A stretch of 64,000 bases of DNA from Pholiota molesta (taxonomy: Eukaryota > Basidiomycota > Agaricomycetes > Agaricales > Strophariaceae): contig JACGCK010000006.1 in NCBI GenBank assembly GCA_014925825.1, positions 868,001 through 932,000 on the forward strand, given 5' to 3'. Under the pieces are notes generated by a model. The model saw only the letters and a list, made by a program, of their open reading frames with translations, was not told the origin of the DNA and made no database searches. This document shows positions 35,541-46,365 of the stretch, in pieces. Numbering within the stretch: position 1 is the stretch's first letter; each line of letters begins with the position of its first letter. The position numbers and the translations under genes were made by a program.

Positions 35541-35875
35541 GTCCGAAGGAAACTAGCGTCGAATGAACGACAGCTTAGATGCCTTAGTACTGTGGAGTTC
35601 CTCTGGATCAAGTACTGGCGTCGCAATTAAGGCAGCCTAGCAGTTGAGCACCGAGGGGGAATAAGGAGAGACGAATCTCAACATAGGGCACTTTATATCG
35701 ATTAATCTTCCATCAAAAGATCACGTGTGTTTCCATTTAGAGATTCGTCGCTTGAGTTTATTGGAAGCTTCGCAAAATAAGCTTATTGGTACAAAAATAG
35801 TACAGTCTTCTAAGGTGTCTTCAAGACGGTTGAATTGTTCATAGAAAATAAAGAGGAATGTTTTTAATTTTATTT
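35541..35875 (-). other. Spacer between pol stop and third ORF
   Basis: About 330 bp between the stop after the chromodomain (35876-35878) and the third ORF. Minus-strand reading ends with a pyrimidine tract and CAG just before the ORF's internal ATG at 35507. No other feature seen. Confidence 0.5.
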
Positions 35876-38800
35876 CTAGAGGTTATGCAATTTGAGATAT
35901 TCGCGTTTCAATTCAGGAGCGTTGCGTAGATCGTATTCGGATACCCAGGAATCATCGGCGGGTCCGTAGCCAGCCCATCGGATCCTAAATTGTCGTCTGT
36001 TCCCTTGTTTCCTCCCCAGGAGTCGATGGCCTATGATGGCTTCCACTTCATATTCCGGAGAAGCGAGGAAATCTCTAGTAGGTGGCAGTATTGATCTGGG
36101 TCCAAATTTCTCAGGCGACGGGTGGTATTTCTTAAGGTGAGCGATGTTGAAGACTGGATGCATCGGGTAAGTGTCTGGTAGGCGTAGGCGGTACACGACA
36201 GGATTTATTTTTTCGAGGACTTCAAAGGGCCCAATGGTCCGTTGAACGAGTTTCTTGCCTGTCCCTTCTGTCTCAACCAATTTGAGAGTGTGCGGATTGA
36301 CCAGCACCAAATCGCCGACGTCGATGAGATCTACTGGGCGTCTGCCTTTGTTGTAGGCTTTCGCTTGTCGTTCCTGGGCGAGGGCCAGCGCATCACGGGC
36401 AGTGTCTCGTTTTTCGTCGAGAATGGCGACGAACTCTTCGGCTCTTTGACTGGGAAGAAACGGTCTAGAAGATGGATCCACCTCTTGTAATAGAACGGTT
36501 GTCGAGAGTCGAGGTTTATATCCAAGTAGAAGGTCATTTGGTGCGTGACCGGAAGACGAGTGGACTGCTGAGTTGTAGGAAAATGCGAGGACGCTCAGCC
36601 ACTTGGACCAACTAGACCTATCGCGAGCGACGTAAGCACGCAACATCTGTTCGATGGTGGCATTGAGGATTTCGGTTTGGCCATCGGTTTGGGGGTGATG
36701 CGACGAGGAAAGGGTCATTTTGCTCCCATAGTTCGCGACGATTGATTTCCAAAAGTCCGTTGCCCATCGTTTGTCTCTGTCCGTGATTATGCGGTCCGGC
36801 AAGCCAAAGATATGAACTACGCGATCCATGAACAATTCGGCGAATCCGTCACGACTTAATTCGTTGTGCGTAGGGAGAATGATCGCGAATTTAGTTAACT
36901 TGTCTATGACGACCAGGACGGCCGTGTACTGCTATCCCCTGAAGGAGGTAGCCCGGTGATGAGGTCGAGAGAGACTGTCGCGAAGGGTTTCTTCGGAATG
37001 TGAGCGGGTCGAAGAGCCCCCATTTTTTTTCCGTGGTCAACCTTAATTTTCTGGCAGATGTCGCACGATGTACCAAATTCTTCTGCGTCTTTCAGCATGT
37101 TGGGCCAGTAGAATAATTCTCGTAGTCGTGCCGAGAATCGTTTCAGTCCAGCGTGAGCACTTTCCGATGGTGAGTCATGCACCCATTCCAATACGTAGTT
37201 GACCATCGATTTAGGAACACATAGCGAGTAGCCCAGTCGGCGTCCAGGAAGTAGAAGAGACCGTCTTGCCCTTTTTGAAAATGAGAAGGAGTTAGGACTG
37301 TGTTGAGGTTGGAAATGCCGCTCAGGCTGTATTTCTGTTTGAAAAATGAGTCCTCGGCATAGCCATCCACGAATCGCTTGAGTAGATCGGCATTCAGAGA
37401 TATCAGCAGATGAGATTTCTTTTCCCAATCCTCGTCTGGAGTATCGAGCGGTTTTTCGAAATTAACGGGATAAGTCCAATGATCATTTTCGTGGAAAGGC
37501 AAAGAGTCCGAGGCGTCGTCCCAGGTCATTGGTTCCAGCGGTGGTTCCGGGCTCGAGGATTTCGAGGATCTCTCCATGTCGCTGTCGAGGTCCAATTGTT
37601 CTTGAAGTAGACGTTGCTTGCGGGTCATAATCGGATAAGCTTCCTTGTCGACTAAATCCTCCCACCACCATACAGAAAAGGCGGCTTTAGGCGCTGGAGC
37701 GTTAGTGGAACGATCCTCAGCGACCTGAGCAATATCTCGCTTTTCGGATTCCTGGGTGATTGCGCCTATGTTATCCTGTACGGGTGAATCATGTGGAGGG
37801 GTCCGAGGCAGGCGCGACAGAGGATCGACATTGGAGTGGACTCGTCCAGGTCTATGGACTATGCGTAGACCGGGAAAAGCCGCGAATACTGCCCCCCATG
37901 CTGCCAATCGTCTGTTCGTATTTTCGTAGACTCTGGCCCATTGGAGCGCGGCGTGGTCCGTAATCAGGATAATCTTCTCGCCTTCGATGAAAGGTTGAAA
38001 TCGTACGAGGGCGTCTTTGGCGCCCAAAGCCTCTCTCTCCGTCGCACTGTAATTGCGCTCAGCAGATTTCAAGGTTCGGCTCCAGTACGCAATGACTCGT
38101 TCGACGTGAACGAAGGTATCCTCGAAGGTATCCGCCCAGGTATCAGGCTCGGGCTTCTCTGGAAAGTCTGGAAGGTACTTAGTAAATAGATCAGGAACTG
38201 GGTTCCCGGCCGACCAAGCTTTATGTAGTCGATCGTATATAGGAGCACCTTGAAGATCACGAATCTGAATGCGTTGAATTTGTTGTAGACTAGCACCTAA
38301 GGCAAAATCGGAAGCGTCCGTGTAAAGTCGGTAGGGTTGATTAGGAATGGGATGACCTAGAACGGGGGCGGCAGCGAGAGCTGTTTTGGCCTGTATCCAA
38401 GCGATCTCGTGTTCAGGATTCCAGTGCCAACGAACGCCTTTACGAAGGAGAGCGAAGAGAGGAGTAGCGATGAAGGAATACTGTGGAATGTATTGAGAGA
38501 AGTAGACAACCATTCCGAGGAATTTCTGCAAGTCGGATGTAGATTTCGGACGATCAAGTTCCTGTATAGCAGCTACCTTTTCGCGTGTGTAGAGAGTCCC
38601 AATCGTGATACTTTCTGACCAAGTAGAAGAATGGACGAGTAGCCGACGAAACATTTGGACGGAGATAACGTTATCCCAGCTTTAATCAACGCCGAGAGTA
38701 CGCGGTCGAGGTGTACTAAATGTTCATCCCAGGATTTGCTAAATACAACGATGTCGTCGATGTATACTAGAGCAAATAGCCAAAGAAAAGGAGAGAGCAC

Positions 38801-40140
38801 GCTCTGCATTATGCGTTGGAAGATAGAAGGACCATTGCGCAATCCGAAAGGCATTCGCTTGAATTGCCACAGCCCCAAGTGACAACGGAAGGCTGTCTTC
38901 TCCTTTTCCGAATCGGCCATTTCGAGTTGGGTAAACCCCGCGAGGGCGTCGAATGATGAAAGTACTTGAGAACCCGACAACGCCTGTATGATTTCGTTTT
39001 GACGCGGTATAGGGAATTCGTCCGGTATGGTTTTGGCGTTCAACTTCCTGTAATCGACGACCAGCCTAGGTTTCCCGTTACGATAGACGACCACTACTGG
39101 AAAGCCCCATGGACTGACAGATGGTTCTATGACGCCAGCTTCGAACCAAGCATTGACCTGTTTGTCTATGATTTCGCGTTTCGCAGGAGAGGCTCCATAC
39201 ATAGGAACAGAGATAGGTTGGGTACCAGGGTGAAGCGGGACGTTGACTCGAGCGCTGACCTTTCCTAGACGACCGTTGACGCCGAAGGCAGCTTCATTCT
39301 TTCGAAGGACCGCCGCGAGCTTAGGCATTATATCGTCCGGAATGTCAGGACCCAGGTTGACTAACTGCGAAATGTCTCCTTCGAGCGGTTCTGAATCGAC
39401 AGCGGTCGTTTTAGGTCCCCAATCGTTGTCATCGTCCAGTTGGTCATCGTTGGGGGTAGGCATCGGCGGCGCAGAGGCTAAGTCCATGTCTTTTAAGGTA
39501 CCTGCGATGACAGCTCTCATGGAATCGGCGGCTGAGGCCATCTTAGCGCGATCGGTCTCAGAAGGTTTGTCAAGAGAGTCAGGATCAATAAGATGGCCCA
39601 CGACGTCCCCGGCACGGATATACCAAGGGCGAGAACTGGGATTAGCAACAGGTAATACGGATGGTCGGAATTAATCCAAGTCGTCGGAGCCGCTAGTATG
39701 TCCGCCGTGTCCGTTCCTATTAGTAATTTCTCGACTATCCATTCTTTCTTGTCTCCGAAGGGGGCATTGACCTTGATGTTGTGGACATGGCCAGCTTGAA
39801 TTATGGTATCTCCGTCAGCTAGTACAGGGATCTCCTGAATCGCGGCTTGGGCTTTCGATTTCGCGCGTCTGACAGCTTTGGAACGAACGAAGGGTTGAGA
39901 GGTGAAGGCTTGTCGTATTTCAAAACCTAGGTCGACGTTACTTGCGGAGGAAGCTTTGATTGTACGGTAAGGATAGTGTCCTATGCGAACCTCCGAACGG
40001 CCGTCGGCAAATCTGTCTAGTCCTATTTCATATGTAGTTTGAAAGTCCTCACCCAAAAGTAGCGGGACGCGCATTCCTCGTACCACGTAAGCTTCTAGTT
40101 CGAAACTGGCGTAAGAGCCATCGGTGGTTTCGGCGTACAA
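35876..40140 (-). CDS. pol: Pol polyprotein (protease C-term, RT, RNase H, integrase, chromodomain), frameshifted
   Basis: In minus-strand order: protease tail (MRVPLLLGEDFQTTYEIGL); RT with PWGFPVVVVYRNGKPRLVVD, FDALAGFTQLEMADSEKEKT and the catalytic YIDDIVVFSK; RNase H with LYTDASDFALGASLQQ, NYSATEREALGAKDAL and ITDHAALQWA; integrase zinc finger HAGLKRF...CDICQKIK; integrase core DLITGLPPSG, TDRDKRWATDFWK and HHPQTDGQTEILNATIEQ; and a chromodomain (EYEVEAIIGHRLLG ... QFRIRWAGYGPADDSWV). The chromodomain places it among chromoviruses, which use it to target chromatin marks. One-base frameshifts interrupt the frame near 38580-38600, 37225 and 36920, plus one at the Gag/protease join near 40150. 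The copy is probably not autonomous unless some are assembly errors. Confidence 0.92.
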
Positions 40141-40157
40141 AGTGGTGCGTAGGTACC

Positions 40158-41951
40158 CTAATACTTGGCATTGCCCGTAAGATGGTAAAGCTTCATTCGC
40201 AGTCCTTCTTTAAGGTTAGGACGGTCTTCCAAGGATTCGTAGAAGGATTCGGACATCAAAGTAATATCAGCTCCTGAATCCATTCGGGCTTCCATAGCTT
40301 CAGCTGAAATAGAGGAGACGAAAGCTTTGATTCTCAGCGCTCTAGAGCCAAGAGACCCTAGTCCTTCCGGTAAGGATCTGCCCTTGACGGCCGGTATGAC
40401 AACAGGTAAATCCTTGATAGTGTCTTGTACGTCCTGTTCAACGGGTATCGATATGTTACGCCTCGAAGAGTATTTCGCACGCCTAGCTGATCGAGGAATC
40501 CCTTCAGGACTACTAGTTTTGCGTGCAGATTTAACTTCGTCGAACATTACTCGTCGACGAGTGTTTCGATTGCTTCCCTCGTCGCTGGAAGATTCAGAAC
40601 CATCTTGTTTGCTAGATTCGGTATTAAGAGCGGTTTTTGAGGTTTTACTCTCATTCTTGGACAGGCCCGGAGAATAAGCAGAAGACGAATTGGATTTGCG
40701 CATAGATTCTAAATATTCCTTATTGGCAGCCTCTTCCTCCTCAGAATCGACGCCCAAATGCACTTCGTGCGCTTCGCGTAGGATAGAGAAACGACCGTAA
40801 TGAGGGCAGTCTCTAAATATGTGCTTAGTGCTAGTACAGATCCAGCATTGTCCGTTCGGAGGTCTGATACTGACAACTGAGTCGTCACGGCTGAAGTGAT
40901 ACCCATTGACTGTGCGACCGTTAGGCCATTCTTCTGGATTACGCGGGGTTGCGGCACTGCGACTACCTCGTGGGCGAGCAGAGGACGCGTGAGCTTCCTT
41001 AGAATCATCCCCTGAATCGGAACTGGATTCCTCATTGGCGTCGGCATCGACCTGGTGAGCGGTCCTTTTGCGGGAAAAGGAGCGGTTACGACTGGGACCA
41101 GCATAAGGCTTAACATCAGATGCTTTGCGCAGGTTCTCGTTCATGAGCCAAGTATTTGTCAGAGTCGGACCCATGCGTTCAGCTTCACGTTGTAATTCAA
41201 AGAGAGAAGGTGTTGAAACGTCACTGAGATAACCTGCCCACTCGACGGGCTGGGTGCGTAGGATTCTGGAGACGGCCGCGGCACCATCAGGGTCGGATGG
41301 GTACAAAAAGGAGTGGTAACGAATACGGCGTTGTATGAAATCCAAAGGTTTCTCGGCAACGTGGTCCCGTTGACGAAATCGCATTTCCTCAAATTCCTGG
41401 GTGCGAGCCCTGGTCCAGGTTTCATTCATAAACTGCTCTCGGAGAGCTACAAGGACGTGGTCCCAATCCTGACTGTAATATTGCCTGTTCATTGCCGACA
41501 AGGCGTCCCACCATCTTCGTCCCGCACCACTCCATTTAAGGGCAGCGACCGTACCGACGTCTTGATGCATAGTGGGGCTCATAGCCGCAAAGGCCGAGGT
41601 TTCGCTGATATAATCGATAAGGGCTTCGCCGTCGCCATTCCACGAGGGAATGCTGAATAACGCGATCTTGTTATTCAACTGCCAATCCGAGTTGTAAGGT
41701 TCCGAAGAGGGTTGGCGGGATGGAGCATGACCTGGAGGAGGACCTTGACCGGGCGAGCCGCCGGGAGAAGATGGAGGAGTTCCATCGCCGCCTCGCGGAA
41801 ATCCAGAGGGGGATCCTCTCGGTTGTCTTCCTCTAGGCAGACCGCGGTTATGAGAGGAGTTGTGAGCCGCCAGGGGATCCAGGAGGACCGCGGTTTCCAG
41901 TATTGCGCGGATAGGAATTACCTCCCCAGTTTCCAACTTGAGGAGTTCCAC
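40158..41951 (-). CDS. gag: Gag C-terminal part with zinc knuckle and aspartic protease
   Basis: A 597-codon open frame. It has a Gly/Pro-rich N-terminal linker, a capsid-like helical region (WNGDGEALIDYISETSAFAA, ALKWSGAGRRWWDALSAMNR, LDFIQRRIRYHSFLYP), a CCHC zinc knuckle (CWICTSTKHIFRDC) that binds RNA, an acidic/Ser-rich stretch, and an aspartic protease active site (ARMDSGADITLMS). It ends LTGNAKY-stop at 40158; the protease continues in the next frame (GYLRTTLYAETTDGSY). That join is either a -1/+1 frameshift mutation or a recoding site. Upstream, the frame continues by shift from the 42.0-43.7 kb region. Confidence 0.88.
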   Translation of the reverse strand: MELLKLETGEVIPIRAILETAVLLDPLAAHNSSHNRGLPRGRQPRGSPSGFPRGGDGTPPSSPGGSPGQGPPPGHAPSRQPSSEPYNSDWQLNNKIALFSIPSWNGDGEALIDYISETSAFAAMSPTMHQDVGTVAALKWSGAGRRWWDALSAMNRQYYSQDWDHVLVALREQFMNETWTRARTQEFEEMRFRQRDHVAEKPLDFIQRRIRYHSFLYPSDPDGAAAVSRILRTQPVEWAGYLSDVSTPSLFELQREAERMGPTLTNTWLMNENLRKASDVKPYAGPSRNRSFSRKRTAHQVDADANEESSSDSGDDSKEAHASSARPRGSRSAATPRNPEEWPNGRTVNGYHFSRDDSVVSIRPPNGQCWICTSTKHIFRDCPHYGRFSILREAHEVHLGVDSEEEEAANKEYLESMRKSNSSSAYSPGLSKNESKTSKTALNTESSKQDGSESSSDEGSNRNTRRRVMFDEVKSARKTSSPEGIPRSARRAKYSSRRNISIPVEQDVQDTIKDLPVVIPAVKGRSLPEGLGSLGSRALRIKAFVSSISAEAMEARMDSGADITLMSESFYESLEDRPNLKEGLRMKLYHLTGNAKY

Positions 41952-41999
41952 TCGAAACAGTGGTAACAGGCAGTATTCCCCTAGGCATCAGCGATGGCC

Positions 42000-43676
42000 C
42001 CCCGTATTGTCTAATTCATGTGAAAGTGGTACAGTGGACAAGTTGCCAACTCCAGGCAGAGAAGATATAGGGTGAGATCGAGAGATGCTACTGGCAGAAG
42101 GCTGAGGAGAAACGAAAGTAACTCGACGTTGGGCCAAGTGTCCACTAATCGAGTTGGGCTCGCCCTAACTCTCGAGCTTAGAAACGCGATTCGTTCGGCC
42201 GTAATAGCAGAGGCTGGGTCAACGGATGGGGTACGAACGCGATGCAAGTAAGGAGTGGGCTTGAATAGTTCGCTAGGAGTATTCATGCTGTTCAGCACAC
42301 TAGTCCTGATATCTGAATCGTCGCCTCTAAAAGCGGGTGCGTAATCTTCGCGCATGAGGTATGTTTGCAAGGTAGACCTCGGACTGAGTTTATCGATTCG
42401 CGAACGTTCCGAAGGGGTAGTAGAATCGTAGGAGAAATGGAAACATTATCGATAATGTCGCCAGGCTTGCTGAAGACCTTCTTAAGTTTGTTGAGGTATT
42501 GGTGGACGTGCTTGACGGCGTTAGCGCATCGACGTTGCAGGACGATGTAAGTGACTATCATTTCATCAGGGTTATCGTTCCATGCGAGCATTCAGAGGAA
42601 CTGGAAATCCTTATCGATGACAAAGGTTTGTCTCTTTTCGCCGTAGAAGAAGTCGGCGAGGCTGCGAATAATTTGAGACAGCGCCAGCACGATCATTCCT
42701 ATCTCCAACAATCGAGCGTGGAAGGAATAGAATTTAGTCCCTTTCTCGTCATAGGTGACTAAATCCTTGATAGTCAGGCGCTGTCGCTGGAGATTATCAA
42801 CCGCTGATGGGAGGTCCGTCCAGGTGCAATCGGTGTCTGGGTGAGACCAGCGAATGAGTACTTCGCGTAGGAGTAAGGCCTCTTCGTCAGGGCGTCCTTG
42901 AGGAAGATGACCATCGACCGCGCCATAGTCCGCGAGAGGGTCTTCGTCATTCCATTCATCCCAGGGAGGGTAGTACCTGCTTATCGAGGCGTGAAGAGGT
43001 TCGTCGAAGAGCTCGAAACGATCCATCACCGATATCCCTTGAAATATAGAGACGGCCTTGCTATACATGGCAGGCTTGTCCTTCTCTAAGAAGGGTTGTT
43101 CTGCTCCGGAAGGAGTGAACCATAACGCATTAGCGTTCAAGGTTCGTTTGGAGGACTCCCGTCTCGGAGGGGGTGAACAAGGAGTTAAGAGAAGGAGCAG
43201 CTGATGAAATTCCACTTGAAGGAAAAGAGGTGGCTTGCGAGCTGGATTGGATACAGTATGGTCCGTTACTAGCGCGCCTTCGGTTCTAGTAAAAGAATCG
43301 GAGGTGGCAGCTGAGTTGGCGGATTTACTCTTGGATCCTCGAGCCGCGACTGCCTCTTTGGAGCTTCGGGCGGGAACTGTCTCGTCGTAAGGAGGATCGT
43401 TGAGGTCTATGATCGGTCGTCCAGGAGTCAAAGGTCGCGGAGGACCCGAAGGTTGGTCTGCATCGGGCTCTTCTTCGATCGAGGCTCGTCTTTCGCGCAC
43501 AGGAGATGAAGATACGGGGGAATAACTGGCGTCAGAGGGGTACTTCTGGGTTGCATGACGGGCGCGTATTCCAGGGTCTGTCTGGAATTACTCGTAGTTC
43601 GAGCCTTGGTCGTTTTCCCTCCTTGATAGGGAGGGGTACCGACGGAATCCAAGACCTTGGCTGATTTGGGAGGCAT
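42000..43676 (-). CDS. N-terminal Gag region / leader ORF of the chromovirus, frameshifted
   Basis: The ATG at 43676 opens MPPKSAKVLDSVGTPPYQGG. After a frameshift near 43480 the frame continues (RPLTPGRPIIDLNDPPYDET, FELFDEPLHASISRYYPPWD, HLPQGRPDEEALLLREVLIR) to a stop at 42592. Adjacent frames go on with LAWNDNPDEMIVTYIVLQRR and ITAERIAFLSSRVRAS to about 42011. It runs into the Gag frame, so I read the whole as a very long Gag N-terminus or a separate leader ORF. No known domain was recognised; lengths are well above the usual Gypsy Gag. Confidence 0.55.
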
Positions 43677-43879
43677 TGGGAATGTAAGAGGGGAGTTCCT
43701 ATTATCTCTGACTAGCGATTGATCATCTTATATGATAAAGACACACTTCCAGATTTAGGTGATTCACATGGATCTTGTGCATAGCTCGGTGGGAGAATTG
43801 AAGAAAGGCGACTGGCACCTGATAAAGTAGACTGAACGAAAGATAAGAAGTGGAGAATTGGACTCATGCGGGTGGACCA

Positions 43880-44240
43880 GGAAGCAATCTCCTTTTACCA
43901 GCACGGGCTCGGCTAGCGAGCCACATAGCTATCGAAAGGAGAATCTACGGATCCGAGGAGACCACGTCTCGCAAGACGCTATCCACTGGGATCCGGAGAA
44001 GCCTCGAAGTTCATCAGTAGAGTCCAAGGGAAGGGGAGGTGAGACCATTCGCGGGAACGTAGAGACTTCCCCCTTTTACTAGCAAGGGCTCCTCTAGCGA
44101 GCCACCTGGCTATTGAAAGGAGGGACTCCGGAACCGAGGAGACCGCATCTCGGAAGATGCTATCCACTGGGGTCCGGAGGGGTCTCAAGATTCAACCGCT
44201 GAGAGTCTCGTGGCCATATGAGAGTATCGAGATAGGCCAA
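43880..44240. repeat. Two 181-bp tandem copies in the element's 5' leader
   Basis: CTAGCGAGCCAC...GAAAGGAG...CGAGGAGACC...GCTATCCACTGGG occurs at 43913 and again at 44094, a period of 181 bp, with about 80-85% similarity by eye. It lies in the untranslated leader between the 5' LTR and the first Gag ATG, a usual place for packaging or translation-control structure. Confidence 0.8.
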
Positions 44241-44275
44241 GGAGGGGTAGGCTTCGGCATGGATGTTGAAGTCCG

Positions 44276-44290
44276 CGGTGCCCCCACCAT
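44276..44290 (-). other. Primer-binding site of the chromovirus
   Basis: On the minus strand, one base after the LTR end ATCACA, the sequence is TGGTGGGGGCACC. PBSs begin with TGG, pairing to the CCA end of a tRNA. The tRNA species was not identified. Confidence 0.5.
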
Positions 44291-44721
44291 TGTGATGCCT
44301 TGGGTTCGAGGGACTTCGGGTGCCGAGGAGTAGGAGAAACAGAGCGAGGGAGGGACGCGAAGGAGCGTCCGCTCGCCTGGCTAGGTGAAGGTAGAGCGAA
44401 GCGAGGGGGGGACGCGGGAAGCGTCGACCCGCCTGGCTGAGGGTAGGGACGTTGTAACTCATCGTCTTGAGGACGTGTCACCCTCGTCAGGGAGGCGGTT
44501 GCAGGGCGCCCAGCCGGCGAGGGTAGAGGGGGCCTCTCAGACGTTGAGCTCGACAGCGTGAAAGAAGTAGTATATGATGCTAGCTACGTGACAAGACGAA
44601 TGTTATCTACAGCAAGTAAACATATGTAAATAGGGGTCACGTGGCTGGATCGCAAGAATGTCAAGATGGTTAAAGGTAAGAAAAGGGACCTGCAGACGTA
44701 AGATATAGTACATGTATCACA
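44291..44721 (-). repeat. 5' LTR of the chromovirus element
   Basis: 431 bp, TGTGATGCC to GTATCACA on the plus strand, nearly identical to 32149-32582. It contains the promoter side of the element, since the element reads leftward. Confidence 0.95.
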
Positions 44722-45196
44722 TGTTCTCGATCTCCCCGGCCCTTGCGGACACTGGACAGGGCGCGATGGCGCGTCGGTTCTGGCAAACGCGAAGTCAGAC
44801 CGCATCGGCCTAAGAGATAATCCGCATGCTCGCACGCGGGGCCGCCGCCGCCCAATTCGTCAACCGACGAGGATTCAGACAACAAACTTGATATCATGGC
44901 GTACTAGGTGGTGGTTGAAAAAGCAGTGTGGATAATCCCACAGATGTGACGGTTTATTTTCCAAGCTGCTGGGAGGTACTACTAATAGTAGGTACTAGTG
45001 ACTATGTAGGTTAGTCAGATAGAACGCCGGTTGGCGCAGCCTGAGCTTCGTTTAGTATTGCTCACTCCTGAGCCTCTCCCAGCGGCAATCGTCAATTACA
45101 GTTCTGAATTCACGGTCCAAAAAGCGCCTGCATCATGGTTATCCAAGCATTATCCATAAACTTCATGTTAGCATGGTTTAATTATAAAATCTGCTA
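44722..45196. other. Right flank of the LTR element; decayed coding-like DNA then spacer
   Basis: Minus-strand 44722-44897 is open (MISSLLSESSSVDELGGGG...) and is the other side of the locus split by the LTR element; its continuation is at 32148 downward. From about 44900 to 45196 the DNA is AT-richer spacer before the F-box/nucleotidyltransferase-like gene. Confidence 0.4.
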
Positions 45197-46365
45197 TTAA
45201 ATGACGTCATACCTTGAATCAAGCCGCTCTGACTCGGAATCAGACTCAGACTCGCCTATCCCATCTTCCACCCAGTCCTTCAAGCTTTTATCTTCACTAT
45301 CAATAAGGTATGAGAACTGAAGGCGAGGCGATGTAACAACTTCATATATCATCACAGGAAAGAGGTTGCTGTTGTAGTGTACGCGCCATGAATTTGACTC
45401 CATACTAATGTTCAAGCTGCTTGAGGGTTGGTTGGGCACAAATTGGGGGAATATAGGCATTTTCCAACAATCTGTGTCACCCACATAGCGCAACTTCTGC
45501 GGGAAAAGAAATTTTCGATTGGATAAATCGGCGCTGGTGATCCGTTCAAGAATGGTCCAACCTCGATTCGCATACTTTGTAAGCGCAGATTCATTGCGGC
45601 TTCCTTGGGACAAGGATAGGGAAATTCGGTCTTCAAAAGTTGCCCTCGGAAAGAATGAGTAGGCCGTATCGTGAGTTAGGATATTCATAACACAGGCTAT
45701 TGGATAAGTCATTGGGTACGGCGTTCATAGTACAAGCAGCCTGCCAGAAACTTACTGGAGTGGAAGTTCAGTACGCTTCCCAAAGGCGGGCTCGTGACGG
45801 ATGTGATCATTTGGATCGTATTAGTGGTGCCGCTGCCGTTGTTTGAATGCTTGCAAAATGTAAGGACTGCGTGCGCTTCGTATTCGGGATCATCAGGGCT
45901 CGTATCTATTTGAAGTGCCAGGGGGTAAATCGGTTCAAAATCCTCCTTGATTCGTCCCAGGTCTTCTGCAAACGAAGCGGCAGATGACGGGGGAGGAACG
46001 TATGTGTATCCGACTTCAAGCAGCCAGAGGCCAAGCTTCTGACAGACATCCGCGTTGTATTGTACATAAAGATCGAGGTCCGACTCGGGATACACTGCTC
46101 GATCAAAAAATTGAAGAGCAATCGATCCAGATATTAACATTCCTGTTGAAGCTTGAAACTGACGCAGCCAATCGATTTGGGGCGGAGAGAAATAAGAGGA
46201 TATTAAATTATGGAGGCTGAATTTTCTCCGTATGTAGGAATGCACTTGAGAGTTTACTGCTTTGCAGGTTCTAGAGTATCTCAACAGAGAGGCCGCTGAG
46301 AGATGGTCGAAGATGGCATCTTCAATTTCAACAGCTGAAGGCCTGAATGTTATGGTATGGGTCAA
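45197..46365 (-). CDS. F-box-like protein with nucleotidyltransferase-fold motif, uncharacterised family
   Basis: The ATG at 46365 starts MTHTITFRPSAVEIEDAIFD. Residues ~20-45 (LSAASLLRYSRTCKAVNSQV) resemble an F-box. Next comes GMLISGSIALQFFDRAVYPESDLDLYV. It fits the nucleotidyltransferase signature of a Gly-Ser pair followed ~15 residues on by an Asp-x-Asp (DLDLY) pair. One intron (donor GTAAGT after CACTCCA, acceptor AATAG) joins FHST to CVMNILTHDTAYSFFPRATF in frame; the protein ends ERLDSRYDVI-stop (45197-45199), about 370 residues. Ser/Glu-rich C-terminus (GESESDSESERL). I know of many similar uncharacterised proteins in Agaricomycetes, but no defined activity. Whether a third catalytic Asp exists is not clear. 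Confidence 0.7.

Larger units (their letters stand above)
32149..44721 (-). mobile_element. Ty3/Gypsy chromovirus-type LTR retrotransposon, nearly complete, minus strand
   Basis: Two near-identical LTRs (32149-32582 and 44291-44721) bracket an 11.7-kb interior. LTR ends are TGTGAT...ATCACA. The interior, read on the minus strand, holds a Gag region with a zinc knuckle, protease, RT, RNase H, integrase and a C-terminal chromodomain, then an extra third ORF. A primer-binding-site-like TGGTGGGGGCACC follows the 5' LTR after one base (about 44289-44277), and a G-rich purine tract (about 32585-32595) precedes the 3' LTR. Flanks are CGTTC on the left and TGTTC on the right, a 5-bp target duplication with one mismatch. 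High LTR similarity suggests a fairly recent insertion, yet the coding region has several frameshifts. Confidence 0.95.

Noticed and set aside
42365..43089. Plus-strand frames across 42365-43089 as host genes inside the transposon
   Set aside because: They are antisense to the long Gag-region frames and show no independent features.
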